Shown: piece after piece, positions 48,656-56,519 of the stretch
How the letters are laid out: each line of letters starts with the position of its first letter
Numbering within the stretch: the first letter of the stretch is position 1
Assembly: GCA_024742475.1 (NCBI GenBank)
Contig: JANSYI010000002.1
Coordinates: 434,001-498,000 of the forward strand
Source: a bacterium
Lineage (GTDB): Bacteria > Myxococcota_A > Polyangia > Nannocystales > Nannocystaceae
Reading direction: 5' to 3'
DNA: 64,000 nucleotides
Program-made: the position numbers and the translations under genes
Notes under the pieces: generated by a model
What the model was told of the DNA's origin: nothing
Databases searched by the model: none
The model's input: only the letters and a program-made list of their open reading frames with translations

Positions 48656-49330
48656 TCACCTGGGCGTAATCATGAGCTCGGGCAGCCGCACGCGGTCCGG
48701 CCGCTGCAGCGTGAACAGCACCGCTTCGGCGACGTCTTCAGGCCGCAGGGCGTCGGGCTTGGCGTCGTCGAAGAAGGGCGTGTCGACCATGCCCGGTTCG
48801 ATGAGCGTCACGCCGATTCCCTTTTCCGCGAGCTCTTCGCGGGCGTTGTAGCCGATCGCGGTCGCTGCCCACTTCGACGCGCCGTAGACCGAGCCGGCCA
48901 TGGTCCGGCGCCCGGCGACCGAGCTGGTGATCAGCAGCCGCCCGCCACCGTCGGCGAGCGCCTCGGCGGTCGCGCGGATGGTGTACATGAGGCCGAGCAC
49001 GTTGACCTCGACGAGGTTCTTCCAGTCGTCCGGGTCTCCGCCGGAGAAGCCCCCTGGTCCGATGCCTCGCCCGGCGTTGGCGAACACGGCGTCCAGCCGG
49101 CCCCATGTGCCCGTGGCCTGGTCGACGACGGACTTCAGCTGCGCATAGTCCGTGACGTCGCATTCGAAGGCGAGCGCTGCTTCGCCCAGCTCGGCGGCGA
49201 GGCTGTCGAGCTTGTCCTTGGATCGCGCGAGCAGGGCGACGCGCCAACCCGCCTGAACCGCGAGCGTTGCGGTCGCCGCACCGATTCCGCTCGAGGCACC
49301 CGTGATGAGGAGGGTCTTGGAGTCCGCCAT
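48656..49330 (-). CDS. short-chain dehydrogenase/reductase
   Basis: 224-aa NAD(P)-dependent SDR. The Rossmann motif TGASSGIG is at 10-17 with Arg/Lys-rich residues after strand 2 (LLARSKDKL) that favour NADP(H). Other landmarks are NAG in FANAGRG, the catalytic Ser in ITSSVAGRR, and the YGASK Tyr/Lys pair. The C-terminal [10 protein letters not shown] and [13 protein letters not shown] are typical of classical SDRs of the YdfG/3-hydroxy acid dehydrogenase type. The substrate cannot be assigned. It lies upstream of tkt on the same strand and is divergent from the VOC gene. Confidence 0.9.
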   Translation of the reverse strand: MADSKTLLITGASSGIGAATATLAVQAGWRVALLARSKDKLDSLAAELGEAALAFECDVTDYAQLKSVVDQATGTWGRLDAVFANAGRGIGPGGFSGGDPDDWKNLVEVNVLGLMYTIRATAEALADGGGRLLITSSVAGRRTMAGSVYGASKWAATAIGYNAREELAEKGIGVTLIEPGMVDTPFFDDAKPDALRPEDVAEAVLFTLQRPDRVRLPELMITPR

Positions 49331-49420
49331 GGCGGCGTCTTAGCAAACCCGGCCCCCTGGGCACTCGCGACGACGGCAAAACCGCGCAACGCGTCCGTGC
49401 GATGCCGATATCATGGCGCC

Positions 49421-50206
49421 ATGACCGATCCCTTCGTTCCCCGTGCCGGCGCGGTCCTCAGCGCGGACATCGCGGTCCCCGAGCACGCACGCGTGGTCGA
49501 GTTCTACACGGCCGTTCTGCGGACCGGCACCCGCCCACTTTGGGGGGATGACCTGATGAACGACCTCGGCATGCCGATCATCGGGATCGGCGAGCGCGTG
49601 GAGGCCTACGCCGAACTCCCGCTGCAGTGGATGCCACACATCCAGGTCGAGGACGTCGGCGCCAGCGTCGAGGAGGCGACGCGTCGTGGCGGTCGCGCCT
49701 TGATGCACGCCAAAGACGATCAAGGCGGGAGCCAGTGGGCGGTGCTCAGCGATCCCGACGGCGCCGCCTTCGGGCTGATCCCGGTCAGCCCCCCGCCTCC
49801 CGAGCCCGCCGAGGCGGACGCGGCAACCCGCGCAAAGGCGGGGCGCATCGCGTGGCTCGATCTGACGGTCCACGACGCCGACGCCGCCCGCGACTTCTAC
49901 GCGGCGGTGATCGGGTGGACGCCCGATCCCGCGAGCATGAAGGACGACGCGGGCGCCTACTCGGACTACTGCATGCTCGCGGGGGGCCAGGCCGTCGCCG
50001 GGGTGTGCCACGCACGCGGCCCCAACCTCGGGTTGCCTCCGGTGTGGATGCTCTACGTGCCCGTCGGCGATCTGAACGCGAGCATCGCGGCGATCGAGCC
50101 TAGCGGTGGCTCGGTGCTCGAGGTCATGCGGGGCAAGGGCGACGCGCCCACCGGCGTCATCCTTCGAGACCCGATCGGCGCCCACATGGCGCTCGTCGCG
50201 GGATGA
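49421..50206 (+). CDS. two-domain VOC (glyoxalase/bleomycin-resistance fold) protein
   Basis: 261-aa cytoplasmic protein with two vicinal-oxygen-chelate domains (about 5-125 and 140-260). The second begins IAWLDLTVHDADAARDFYAAVIGWTP, a common opening of VOC proteins, and ends with GVILRDPIGAHMALV; the first ends with WAVLSDPDGAAFGLIPV. The metal-binding His/Glu set is incomplete by eye, so enzymatic activity is uncertain. The start is ATG 49421; there is no clear ribosome-binding site. It is divergent from the SDR gene (90 bases). Confidence 0.82.
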   Translation: MTDPFVPRAGAVLSADIAVPEHARVVEFYTAVLRTGTRPLWGDDLMNDLGMPIIGIGERVEAYAELPLQWMPHIQVEDVGASVEEATRRGGRALMHAKDDQGGSQWAVLSDPDGAAFGLIPVSPPPPEPAEADAATRAKAGRIAWLDLTVHDADAARDFYAAVIGWTPDPASMKDDAGAYSDYCMLAGGQAVAGVCHARGPNLGLPPVWMLYVPVGDLNASIAAIEPSGGSVLEVMRGKGDAPTGVILRDPIGAHMALVAG

Positions 50207-50218
50207 AGGAACGACGGC

Positions 50219-50938
50219 CTAGCGGCTGCAGATGCACATGAGGTCGTTGACCGTCATGTCATCGCACGTGGTGTCGCCGGTCGACAGGCACAGGTCCACG
50301 TCGTTGGACTGCGCGCCGATGCAGGTGCCGCCGAACGACTCGCACACCGCCGTGCAGTTGGACGCCATGCCGATGGTGACGTTGAACCGGCAGCTGTCCT
50401 TCGTCTCCTCGCAGAGCATGTAGTCGGCGGCGCCTCCGTACATCTCGTCGCAGGTCGCCATGCCGCCGCTGCCCTCGGACCCGCTGCCCCCCGTGGTCGT
50501 CGATGGGTCGCCGGTGGTCGGAGGATCGCCGGTGGTCGGGGGATCGCCGGTGGTCGGCGCCTCTGTGGTCGACCCCTCTGCAACGGTGGGGTCGGTGCTG
50601 GTGGTCGGCTCGCTCGTCGATCCGCTCGTGCCGCTACCCGCCGACGGGTCGTCGGTGTCGGTGGCCGTCCCCGCTTCGTCGCCAAGGCACATGTCGGCCA
50701 GCGACGACGCACGGTCGTGCCACCGTCGGCCCGAGGGGCATGCGGTATCGGGGAACGTGCAGAAGCTGTTGCTCTCGCACTGCCCGCCCTCGCCCTGCCC
50801 GATGCAGTCTTCGTCGGTCGAGCATTGAAAGTCGGACTCGGGGTTGCAGCCCGCACCCGAGGCGGAGAGCCCGAAGATGCCGAGACCGGCCGTGACGGTG
50901 AGGATTCGGATCAATCGAATGGGTCGAATGGGTCGCAT
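50219..50938 (-). CDS. Cys-rich lipoprotein with PTTGDP repeats
   Basis: 239-aa predicted lipoprotein. The start region encodes a small repeat (MRPIRPIRLIR), then a hydrophobic signal segment and a lipobox ending SGAGC. Two Cys-rich modules, about 31-85 (CNPESDFQCSTDEDC, of the myxobacterial CxxxxxDC type) and about 165-239, flank a Ser/Thr/Gly spacer containing three copies of PTTGDP encoded by a 15-base direct repeat near 50510-50555. It ends in CICSR. The function is unknown. It lies 36 bases downstream of the poly-Lys protein gene on the same strand, so the two may share a transcript. Confidence 0.78.
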   Translation of the reverse strand: MRPIRPIRLIRILTVTAGLGIFGLSASGAGCNPESDFQCSTDEDCIGQGEGGQCESNSFCTFPDTACPSGRRWHDRASSLADMCLGDEAGTATDTDDPSAGSGTSGSTSEPTTSTDPTVAEGSTTEAPTTGDPPTTGDPPTTGDPSTTTGGSGSEGSGGMATCDEMYGGAADYMLCEETKDSCRFNVTIGMASNCTAVCESFGGTCIGAQSNDVDLCLSTGDTTCDDMTVNDLMCICSR

Positions 50939-50974
50939 GGGTCGTGCCCTCTGCCCTGGCGTCGCGTCTCGCCG

Positions 50975-52003
50975 CTAGAACCGGCCTGCAACGGCCAGGC
51001 CCTGGACGCGGCCGGCGACCATCGGGGCCACGCGAACGCTGGCGTTGCTGGATGGTCCCGCTTCCTTGCGCTTCTTTGCGCCGACGATGATGAGGGGGAT
51101 ACCGATCGCCAGGCCCGCCGCGGCGACACCGATACCGATGTACGCGAACTGGTTGGCGCGCGCGCCCTCTTCGTCGAGCTCTTCGATGCGCGGCTGGTTG
51201 GTGGGATCGCCGCCGAGGCCTTCGACCTCTTTTTGCGCCGAACGGCTCTGAATGAGCCCCGCCATCGCCAAGCCGATGCCACCGGCGCCCACGGCCGTGG
51301 CGATGCTGCCGCCCACCAAGAAGCCGGTGCCCGGCTTGGCCTTGCCGCGCTTCTTCTTGGCCTTCTTGTCCTTCTTGGGTTTCGCCGACGCCACGGGGGC
51401 GTCCTTGGCGGCCTCTTCGGCCTCGATCTCCTCGATGAGTGCCTCGGCTTCGGCGATCTGCGCCTCGGCCTCGGAGATGAGCCCGCTGGCCGAGGCCGGA
51501 TCGACCACGAGCCACCGCGACGTGGCGTCGCCGGCCGCGACCGAGTCGTAGAAGTGCAGCATGTCCAGCGCCACGGTCGTCGTGACGATACTGGCTTCGG
51601 CGGCTTCGATGCTCCGCTCCTTGCGAGCGTGGTCCAGCCGCGCTTTGCCGGCCTCCTGCATGGTGACCGGGTCGCCGAGGAGCCCAGCGTTTTCCTCGAG
51701 GGTGTCGGCGGCGGCGTCGTAGTTCTCGGCGTCGAGGTCGGCCTTCGCAGCGTCACGGATCGCCTGGCGCTTGGCCTCGGCCTGCTCGGGCGAGAGGCCA
51801 GGTTCGGGCTTGGCCTTCTTCTTTTTCTTCTTCTTTTTCTTCTTCTTGAAGAGGGCGAGCGGGACCGAGCCCGCCGAGACGGACGCCGCGACCGGCAGCG
51901 CCTGCGCGTGCGCAGTGAGAGGTGAGGCCGCCAGCCCCAGTGCCAAAGCTCCCGTCAGCACACTTCGTCCGAAAACACGGTACCGACTCGTCGTTGCGTT
52001 CAT
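50975..52003 (-). CDS. exported protein with poly-lysine run and two hydrophobic helices
   Basis: 342-aa predicted envelope protein starting at ATG 52003, preceded by GGGAGAGA. A signal peptide cleaves after TAHA (about residue 31). The mature N-terminus carries eleven consecutive lysines, then TPR-like helical segments (NYDAAADTLEENAGLLGDP), a second Lys-rich patch (AKPKKDKKAKKKRGK), and two hydrophobic helices (GFLVGGSIATAVGAGGIGLAMAGLI and FAYIGIGVAAAGLAIGIPLIIV) near the C-terminus. The layout, with helical repeats followed by a two-helix membrane hairpin, recurs in myxobacterial envelope proteins of unknown role. The Lys run may bind anionic surface polymers. Confidence 0.8.
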   Translation of the reverse strand: MNATTSRYRVFGRSVLTGALALGLAASPLTAHAQALPVAASVSAGSVPLALFKKKKKKKKKKKAKPEPGLSPEQAEAKRQAIRDAAKADLDAENYDAAADTLEENAGLLGDPVTMQEAGKARLDHARKERSIEAAEASIVTTTVALDMLHFYDSVAAGDATSRWLVVDPASASGLISEAEAQIAEAEALIEEIEAEEAAKDAPVASAKPKKDKKAKKKRGKAKPGTGFLVGGSIATAVGAGGIGLAMAGLIQSRSAQKEVEGLGGDPTNQPRIEELDEEGARANQFAYIGIGVAAAGLAIGIPLIIVGAKKRKEAGPSSNASVRVAPMVAGRVQGLAVAGRF

Positions 52004-52173
52004 GCTCTCTCCCACCATTCCCACCCACATCATTACACAGCGTGGTCGGAGGTCATCGCGTTTCTTCGTGAGCGCTCCGACTCCGATTTCACTCCACGCT
52101 GAGCGCTGAGCCACTCGCGCAGCGCGTGGGCCGGAGGTTCTCGCTGCTCGCAGCCCGTGGTAGAGGAGCGCAC

Positions 52174-53226
52174 ATGCGCATCTGCATCCTCGGCGCCACC
52201 GGACTCGTCGGACGCGAGTCGATCACGCTCATCCGCCGCGCTTGGCCCAAGGCCGAGATCATCGGGTTTGCCAGCCGACGCAAACGGCTCGAGCACGACG
52301 GAGAGACCTTCGACGTGCTCGGCGCCCCCGAGCTCGAGCTCGAGGGCGCACCCACGGGCGACCTGGCCCTGGTGGCGCTCGACGACGAGCACAGCAAGCG
52401 CTACGTCCCGCGCCTGGTCGAGCTCGGCTACAAGGTGGTCGACAAGAGCAACACGTACCGGATGGATCCCGACGTGCCGCTCGTCTCGGCCGGGGTCAAC
52501 TGCGGTGTGGTCTCCGAGGACACGAGCCTGGTCGCCAACCCCAACTGCACCACGATCCCCTTCACGATGGCCGTGGCCCCACTCGCGCACGCGTTCGGCC
52601 TCGCCTCGGTCGCCATCAGCTCCTACCAGGCGATCAGCGGAGCGGGCATCGCCCCGCTCGACAGCTTCCTCGAGGACAACCGCACCGCCTACGCGGAGCC
52701 CAACCGCCTCGGAGTCCAGCTCGACCCCACCAAGTACGCAGGCAACACCGTGCCCCACAGCGGCAAGACGGACGAGAGCGGCTTCAGCTCCGAGGAACGC
52801 AAGCTGATGAACGAGAGCCGCAAGATCCTTGACGCCGCCGCGCTCAGGGTCAGCGCGCAGTGCTGCCGCGTCCCCGTTGCCGTCGGTCACTTCATGAACG
52901 TCTGGCTCGAGCTGAAGCGGGCCGCGCCGCTGTCCGAGATCGAAGCAGCGCTCGCGCGGACCGAGGCCGCCCCCTACTTGAAGGTGAGCCCCGGCCCCGT
53001 GGGCGAGGGCCTCACCGCGCTCGACTGTGTGCACAACCGCGACCAGGCGCTCGCAGGTCGGCTCCGCCTCGACCCGCGCGATGCGTCTGGCAAGACCGTG
53101 TGCCTCACCATCGCCGGTGACAACCTTCGGCTCGGGGCGGCGACCAACGCGATCCGAATCGCGAGTCGGTGGTTCGAGTCGGCCGACGCCGAGCTCCAGG
53201 CGCCCGGCAACATGCCGGCGAAGTAG
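52174..53226 (+). CDS. asd: aspartate-semialdehyde dehydrogenase
   Basis: 350-aa NADP-dependent enzyme reducing aspartyl phosphate to aspartate semialdehyde, the branch point to lysine, diaminopimelate, threonine and methionine. The Rossmann motif GATGLVGRE is near the N-terminus, the catalytic Cys125 is in NPNCTTIPF, and QAISGAGIAPLDSF and VGHFMNVWLEL follow the family pattern. ATG 52174 is preceded by a strong ribosome-binding site AGAGGAG six bases upstream. It is a single-gene unit: a strong hairpin terminator starts 19 bases after its stop, and the upstream gene is divergent. Confidence 0.95.
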   Translation: MRICILGATGLVGRESITLIRRAWPKAEIIGFASRRKRLEHDGETFDVLGAPELELEGAPTGDLALVALDDEHSKRYVPRLVELGYKVVDKSNTYRMDPDVPLVSAGVNCGVVSEDTSLVANPNCTTIPFTMAVAPLAHAFGLASVAISSYQAISGAGIAPLDSFLEDNRTAYAEPNRLGVQLDPTKYAGNTVPHSGKTDESGFSSEERKLMNESRKILDAAALRVSAQCCRVPVAVGHFMNVWLELKRAAPLSEIEAALARTEAAPYLKVSPGPVGEGLTALDCVHNRDQALAGRLRLDPRDASGKTVCLTIAGDNLRLGAATNAIRIASRWFESADAELQAPGNMPAK

Positions 53227-53245
53227 CGTCGCCCCATCCGAAAAC

Positions 53246-53283
53246 GGCCCAGCCGTAGCGACGCACCACGCTACGACTGGGCC
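53246..53283 (+). terminator. terminator hairpin after asd
   Basis: 15-bp stem with one mismatch (53246-53260 paired with 53269-53283) and an 8-base loop, beginning 19 bases after the asd stop codon. The flanks CCGAAAA and TTTCGG extend the symmetry, giving a bidirectional intrinsic-terminator shape. There is no long T run. Confidence 0.75.
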
Positions 53284-53370
53284 GGGCCATTTCGGCGTCT
53301 GTTGCCCAGCGATGCCTGCAAAGGAGTGAACGGGGATGTTCGTGCTGGACTTGGACGATCAGCAGCCTGT

Positions 53371-53410
53371 CTCAATTGAAAACGAAAGTCAACAGCATTT
53401 TCAACTTGAG
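53371..53410. promoter_or_regulatory. AT-rich inverted repeat in the asd to dus intergenic region
   Basis: The 231-base gap after asd holds the terminator hairpin, then this unusually AT-rich segment. CTCAATTGAAAA at 53371-53382 is mirrored by TTTTCAACTTGAG at 53398-53410 (one extra base in the second arm), with a 15-base centre. The gene at 53458 starts 47 bases downstream. Such a dyad looks like a regulator binding site; it is loosely similar to Fur-type TGAAAA/TTTTCA half-sites, but the spacing is not canonical. Confidence 0.4.
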
Positions 53411-53457
53411 TCGTTCTGTTTGCGCCCGGCGGCCCGTCAGTCCATGCTCCGCCGGCC

Positions 53458-53742
53458 ATGCGTGCCGCCCTCCGACAGGCGATCGTCGCGCTCGCCGAGA
53501 CTGCACCCGAGGGCGGCATGTCGATGGGCGCGCTGGTCGACACCCTCGAGCACAACGGCTACGCGGCGCAGGAGGTCGAGCTGGAGATCTGGGCGATGCT
53601 CGCAGCCCGTCGGCTCACCCCCGTGGGCTTCGTCTGCCGCAAGGTTCGCAGCGAGCCCGGCGCGACGCCCACGCGCACGTACGAGTTCTTGCTCGTCCCG
53701 TGGTCTCCCAAGCTCGACGGGCAGCTCGAGCTGACGCTGTGA
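53458..53742 (+). CDS. small helical protein coupled to the Dus gene
   Basis: 94-aa predicted cytoplasmic protein. The sequence reads as a small winged-helix-like domain (ALRQAIVALAETAP, GALVDTLEHNGYAAQEVELEIWAMLAARRLTPVGFVCR), but no family is recognised. Its stop overlaps the GTG start of the tRNA-dihydrouridine synthase gene (GTGA at 53739-53742), so the two are translationally coupled and expressed together. Codon use matches its neighbours. An AT-rich dyad lies just upstream. Confidence 0.65.
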   Translation: MRAALRQAIVALAETAPEGGMSMGALVDTLEHNGYAAQEVELEIWAMLAARRLTPVGFVCRKVRSEPGATPTRTYEFLLVPWSPKLDGQLELTL

Positions 53743-54776
53743 GTGTCGTCGACGCCCGCATCGCGCGGCGCCCCGACGCGCCCGGTCTGTTCGCCGCGCT
53801 CGCGCCGATGGACGGCGTGACCGACTGGGTCTATCGCGACCTGCTCACGAGGATGCACGGCGGGGACTCGGGCATCAGCCTCTGCGTCAGCGAGTTCGTT
53901 CGCGTCACGCGGAGCGTCGTCGTCCCCAAGGTGATCCTTCGCCACTGCCCCGAAGTCGAGACCGGGGGTCGCACCGCCGCGGGCGTGCCCGTGTTCGTGC
54001 AGATCCTCGGAGGGCAGCCCGAACCGATGGCCGGCACTGCGATTCGATGCGTCGAGATGGGCGCCCCGGGCATCGACATCAACTTCGGCTGCCCATCCAA
54101 GACCGTCAACGGAAGCGACGGGGGAGCGACCATTCTTCAGTGCCCGCAGCGGCTCGAGGCGATCACCGCGGCAGTGCGCCGCGCCGTCCCCGAGTCGATT
54201 CCGGTGACGGTCAAGATCCGCCTCGGCTGGGAGAACGCGGAGCACGTCGAGGACATCGTCCGGTCGATCGAGCAAGGCGGCGCGACCTGGCTGACCATTC
54301 ACGGCCGGACGCGCATGCAGGGCTACCGGCCACCCGTCGATTGGAGCAGCATCGGTCGGGCTCGCGAGGCCGTGCGCATCCCCGTCGTCGCCAATGGAGA
54401 TCTGAACACGGTCGCCGACGTCGAGGCGTGCCGCAGGGTCAGCGGGTGCACCGCGTTCATGATCGGCCGCGGCTCGATGGGCCGCCCTCGCCTGTTCAGG
54501 CAGCTGCGCGGTCACCGTGACCCGGAGCTCGACGCGGCCTGGCTGTGCGCTCGCCTCCGCGAGTACGTGCGCAGCATCTTGGCCACCGGAGGGTCCGAAG
54601 GTGTCGCGCTCGGCCGCTCCAAGCAGTGGCTGCGGCTCGCCGCTCCAGCCTCCCCGATCTACGAGGGGTTGTTCACGGCGCTCAAGCGAAGCAAGGAGCT
54701 GTCGACGTTCCTCGCTGGGCTGACGCCGCCGGGAATGCCTGAGCCGCCCACGCAGTTCGTCGCTCAGGCCCCATGA
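53739..54776 (+). CDS. tRNA-dihydrouridine synthase, DusC-like
   Basis: 345-aa flavoenzyme that reduces a uridine in tRNA to dihydrouridine. It begins at GTG 53739. Visible are the FMN-barrel start LAPMDGVTDWVYRDLLT, CVSEFVRVT, the catalytic Cys118 in INFGCPSKTVNGSDGG, VTVKIRLGW, TIHGRTRMQGY, VVANGDL and the C-terminal MIGRGSMGRP. Several of these (SEFVRV, CPSKTVNGSDGGATIL, HGRTRMQGYRP) match DusC better than DusA or DusB, suggesting U16 as the target, which is inference. It overlaps the small gene upstream and the TM2 gene downstream (ATGA at 54773), forming a three-gene coupled unit. Confidence 0.93.
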   Translation: MSVVDARIARRPDAPGLFAALAPMDGVTDWVYRDLLTRMHGGDSGISLCVSEFVRVTRSVVVPKVILRHCPEVETGGRTAAGVPVFVQILGGQPEPMAGTAIRCVEMGAPGIDINFGCPSKTVNGSDGGATILQCPQRLEAITAAVRRAVPESIPVTVKIRLGWENAEHVEDIVRSIEQGGATWLTIHGRTRMQGYRPPVDWSSIGRAREAVRIPVVANGDLNTVADVEACRRVSGCTAFMIGRGSMGRPRLFRQLRGHRDPELDAAWLCARLREYVRSILATGGSEGVALGRSKQWLRLAAPASPIYEGLFTALKRSKELSTFLAGLTPPGMPEPPTQFVAQAP

Positions 54777-55315
54777 ACACCCTGAGCCACCGCGCTGCTA
54801 TCCTGCCGCCCATGCGTAGCCTGACCGTCTCCTACCTGCTCGCCGCGCTGGGCTTCTTGGGCGTCTCGGGCGTGCATCGCTTCTACCTGGGCAAGCCGGT
54901 CACGGGGGTCATCTGGTTCCTCACCGGCGGCCTGTTCATGCTGGGCACGATCTACGACCTCATCACGATGGAGTCGCAGGTGCGGGAGGCCAACCGCTAC
55001 GCGCTGCCCGCGGGGAGCCCGGGCATGCTTCCGCCCGGGGCCGCACCGTACGCGCCCCCGCCTGGCTACGCGCCCCCGCCTGCCGACCCCAACGCCGAGC
55101 TGCGCAACCCCGAGATCGACCTCGAGCTGCGCGTGCTCAAGCTCGCCCGCCTGCGCGGCGGAAAGCTGACGGCGGCGTCGACCGCTGCCGAGCTCGCAAT
55201 TCCGGTCGCCGAGGCCGACGCCGAGCTCACCAAGATCGCCAAAGCCGGCCACGCCAACGTCGACGTGACCGACGAAGGCGCGGTCGTCTACGACTTCCCG
55301 TCACTGCGGGTCTAG
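54773..55315 (+). CDS. TM2-domain membrane protein
   Basis: 180-aa protein. From ATG 54773 (ATGA overlap with the Dus gene; ATG 54812 is an in-frame alternative) it has a TM2 domain: a first helix (VSYLLAALGFLGVSGVHRFYLGK, with the characteristic G-HRFYLG turn) and a second (GVIWFLTGGLFMLGTIYDLITM, with the Asp of YDL). A Pro-rich linker (PPPGYAPPPADP) precedes a C-terminal helical-winged domain (about 110-178, LRGGKLTAASTAAELAIPVAEADAELTKIAKAG) that looks like a small wHTH. The function is unknown. Its stop codon overlaps the stop of the convergent lipoprotein gene (CTAG). Confidence 0.85.
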   Translation: MNTLSHRAAILPPMRSLTVSYLLAALGFLGVSGVHRFYLGKPVTGVIWFLTGGLFMLGTIYDLITMESQVREANRYALPAGSPGMLPPGAAPYAPPPGYAPPPADPNAELRNPEIDLELRVLKLARLRGGKLTAASTAAELAIPVAEADAELTKIAKAGHANVDVTDEGAVVYDFPSLRV

Positions 55316-56373
55316 AAGCCGCCCAGGCAGCTGGTCAGCTCTTCGGTCTGCTTCCAGCCGCACTGGCCTTCAGGGCCGAAGTGGCCGCACTGCGCGTCGT
55401 CGAAGCACGCGTGCTCCGGCAGGACGACGCACGGCGAGAACATCGGCTCGGCCGCGCAGATCTCACCGTTGCAGCCACTGACCACGCAGGGCTCGGGCTC
55501 GGGCTCGGGCTCGGCGCACGCGCAGACCTCACAGCCGTCCTCGTCGAGGGCGAAGCCGTCCTCGCAGAACAGCTCGCACAGCACGGGCTCACACTCCTGG
55601 TCGCCGCACTCGCCGATGGGCTCGTCGCAGTTGGCGGGGCCGCAGCCGGTCGGGTAGAGCTCGCCATCGACGCAGCTGAGCGCCTGAGTGCAGATCAGCG
55701 TGGGGTCGCACTGCGGCTCCTCCTCGAGGACGCAGACACCACCGCAGTCGGCACCGCCGAGCAGCGGGTCGCAGTCGTCGTTGCCGTCGTCGACGCAGAC
55801 CTGTCCCTCGGGGCACGCAATGCCCGCGATGCCGCCACAGAAGCCGCCCGGCGCCACAGGCTCGCACTCGCCGTCGTGAAGGACGCCCGTCCCGGCACCC
55901 GCGGCTTCGCAGCTGTTGCCGTAGGTCGTTCCGTCGCAGCCGCAGACCGGCATGAAGACCTGCGGGCAGATCTCGGGGCGCGGCTCGCAGGTGGACGACG
56001 CATCGGCCGCGCCGCAGTGCTGACCGGCTTCGTAGGCGCAGTACTCGTCGTCGCCACAGGTGTCGCCGAGGAAACCGCCGCACGGCTCGCCTTCGGGCTC
56101 GGGCACGTCGAGGCCGCAGACGGTGTCGGCGTCGCTGCAGCAGTCTCCGTAGACGACGCAGAGATCGTCACACCAACAGTTGCCGACGCCGTGCCCTCCA
56201 CAGCGGTCGTCGCCGTTGGGGAGTTCGCACGTTCCGACGAGATCGGCCTTGCCGAGGCCGCCGCGCTCGTCGTCCGATGCGGGTGCCGTGTCACCCGATG
56301 CCGCCGGAGCGTCGTCGCAGGCGGTCGCGAAGATGGAGAGGCCGAGAGTGAGCAGGAGTGCACGAGCTCGCAT
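55312..56373 (-). CDS. Cys-rich lipoprotein with Somatomedin B, Kazal and antistasin-like modules
   Basis: 353-aa predicted lipoprotein starting at ATG 56373; the signal peptide ends in FATAC (Cys19). Residues 49-86 carry the eight-cysteine Somatomedin B pattern (C-x8-RC-x7-C-x-CD-x2-C-x5-CC-x-D-x4-C). Around 135-172 is a Kazal-type module (PVCGCDGTTYGNSC). Around 268-295 is an antistasin-like motif (CELFCEDGFALDEDGCEVCAC), followed by an EPEPEPEP spacer and a final Cys-rich tail. Kazal and antistasin modules usually inhibit serine proteases, and Somatomedin B domains bind proteins. A surface-exposed protease inhibitor or adhesion role is inferred. It is convergent with the TM2 gene. Confidence 0.88.
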   Translation of the reverse strand: MRARALLLTLGLSIFATACDDAPAASGDTAPASDDERGGLGKADLVGTCELPNGDDRCGGHGVGNCWCDDLCVVYGDCCSDADTVCGLDVPEPEGEPCGGFLGDTCGDDEYCAYEAGQHCGAADASSTCEPRPEICPQVFMPVCGCDGTTYGNSCEAAGAGTGVLHDGECEPVAPGGFCGGIAGIACPEGQVCVDDGNDDCDPLLGGADCGGVCVLEEEPQCDPTLICTQALSCVDGELYPTGCGPANCDEPIGECGDQECEPVLCELFCEDGFALDEDGCEVCACAEPEPEPEPCVVSGCNGEICAAEPMFSPCVVLPEHACFDDAQCGHFGPEGQCGWKQTEELTSCLGGF

Positions 56374-56519
56374 ACGCGCATCGGTGTGCAACCTGGAGGC
56401 CAAGATGTAGGGCTGCCGCGCACAATGTCGGCATCAAGTCATTCCAGCAACTTAGCGCCGGCCCAGCAGCCCGCTAGCGTGGCCAGAGCCGTGGAGCGGC
56501 GACGACAGTTGCCAGCCCC

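Noticed and set aside
55312..55315. Shared CTAG stop codons of convergent genes
   Set aside because: Both stops overlap in a palindromic CTAG; it is a neat packing effect, but chance in dense GC-rich genomes explains it.
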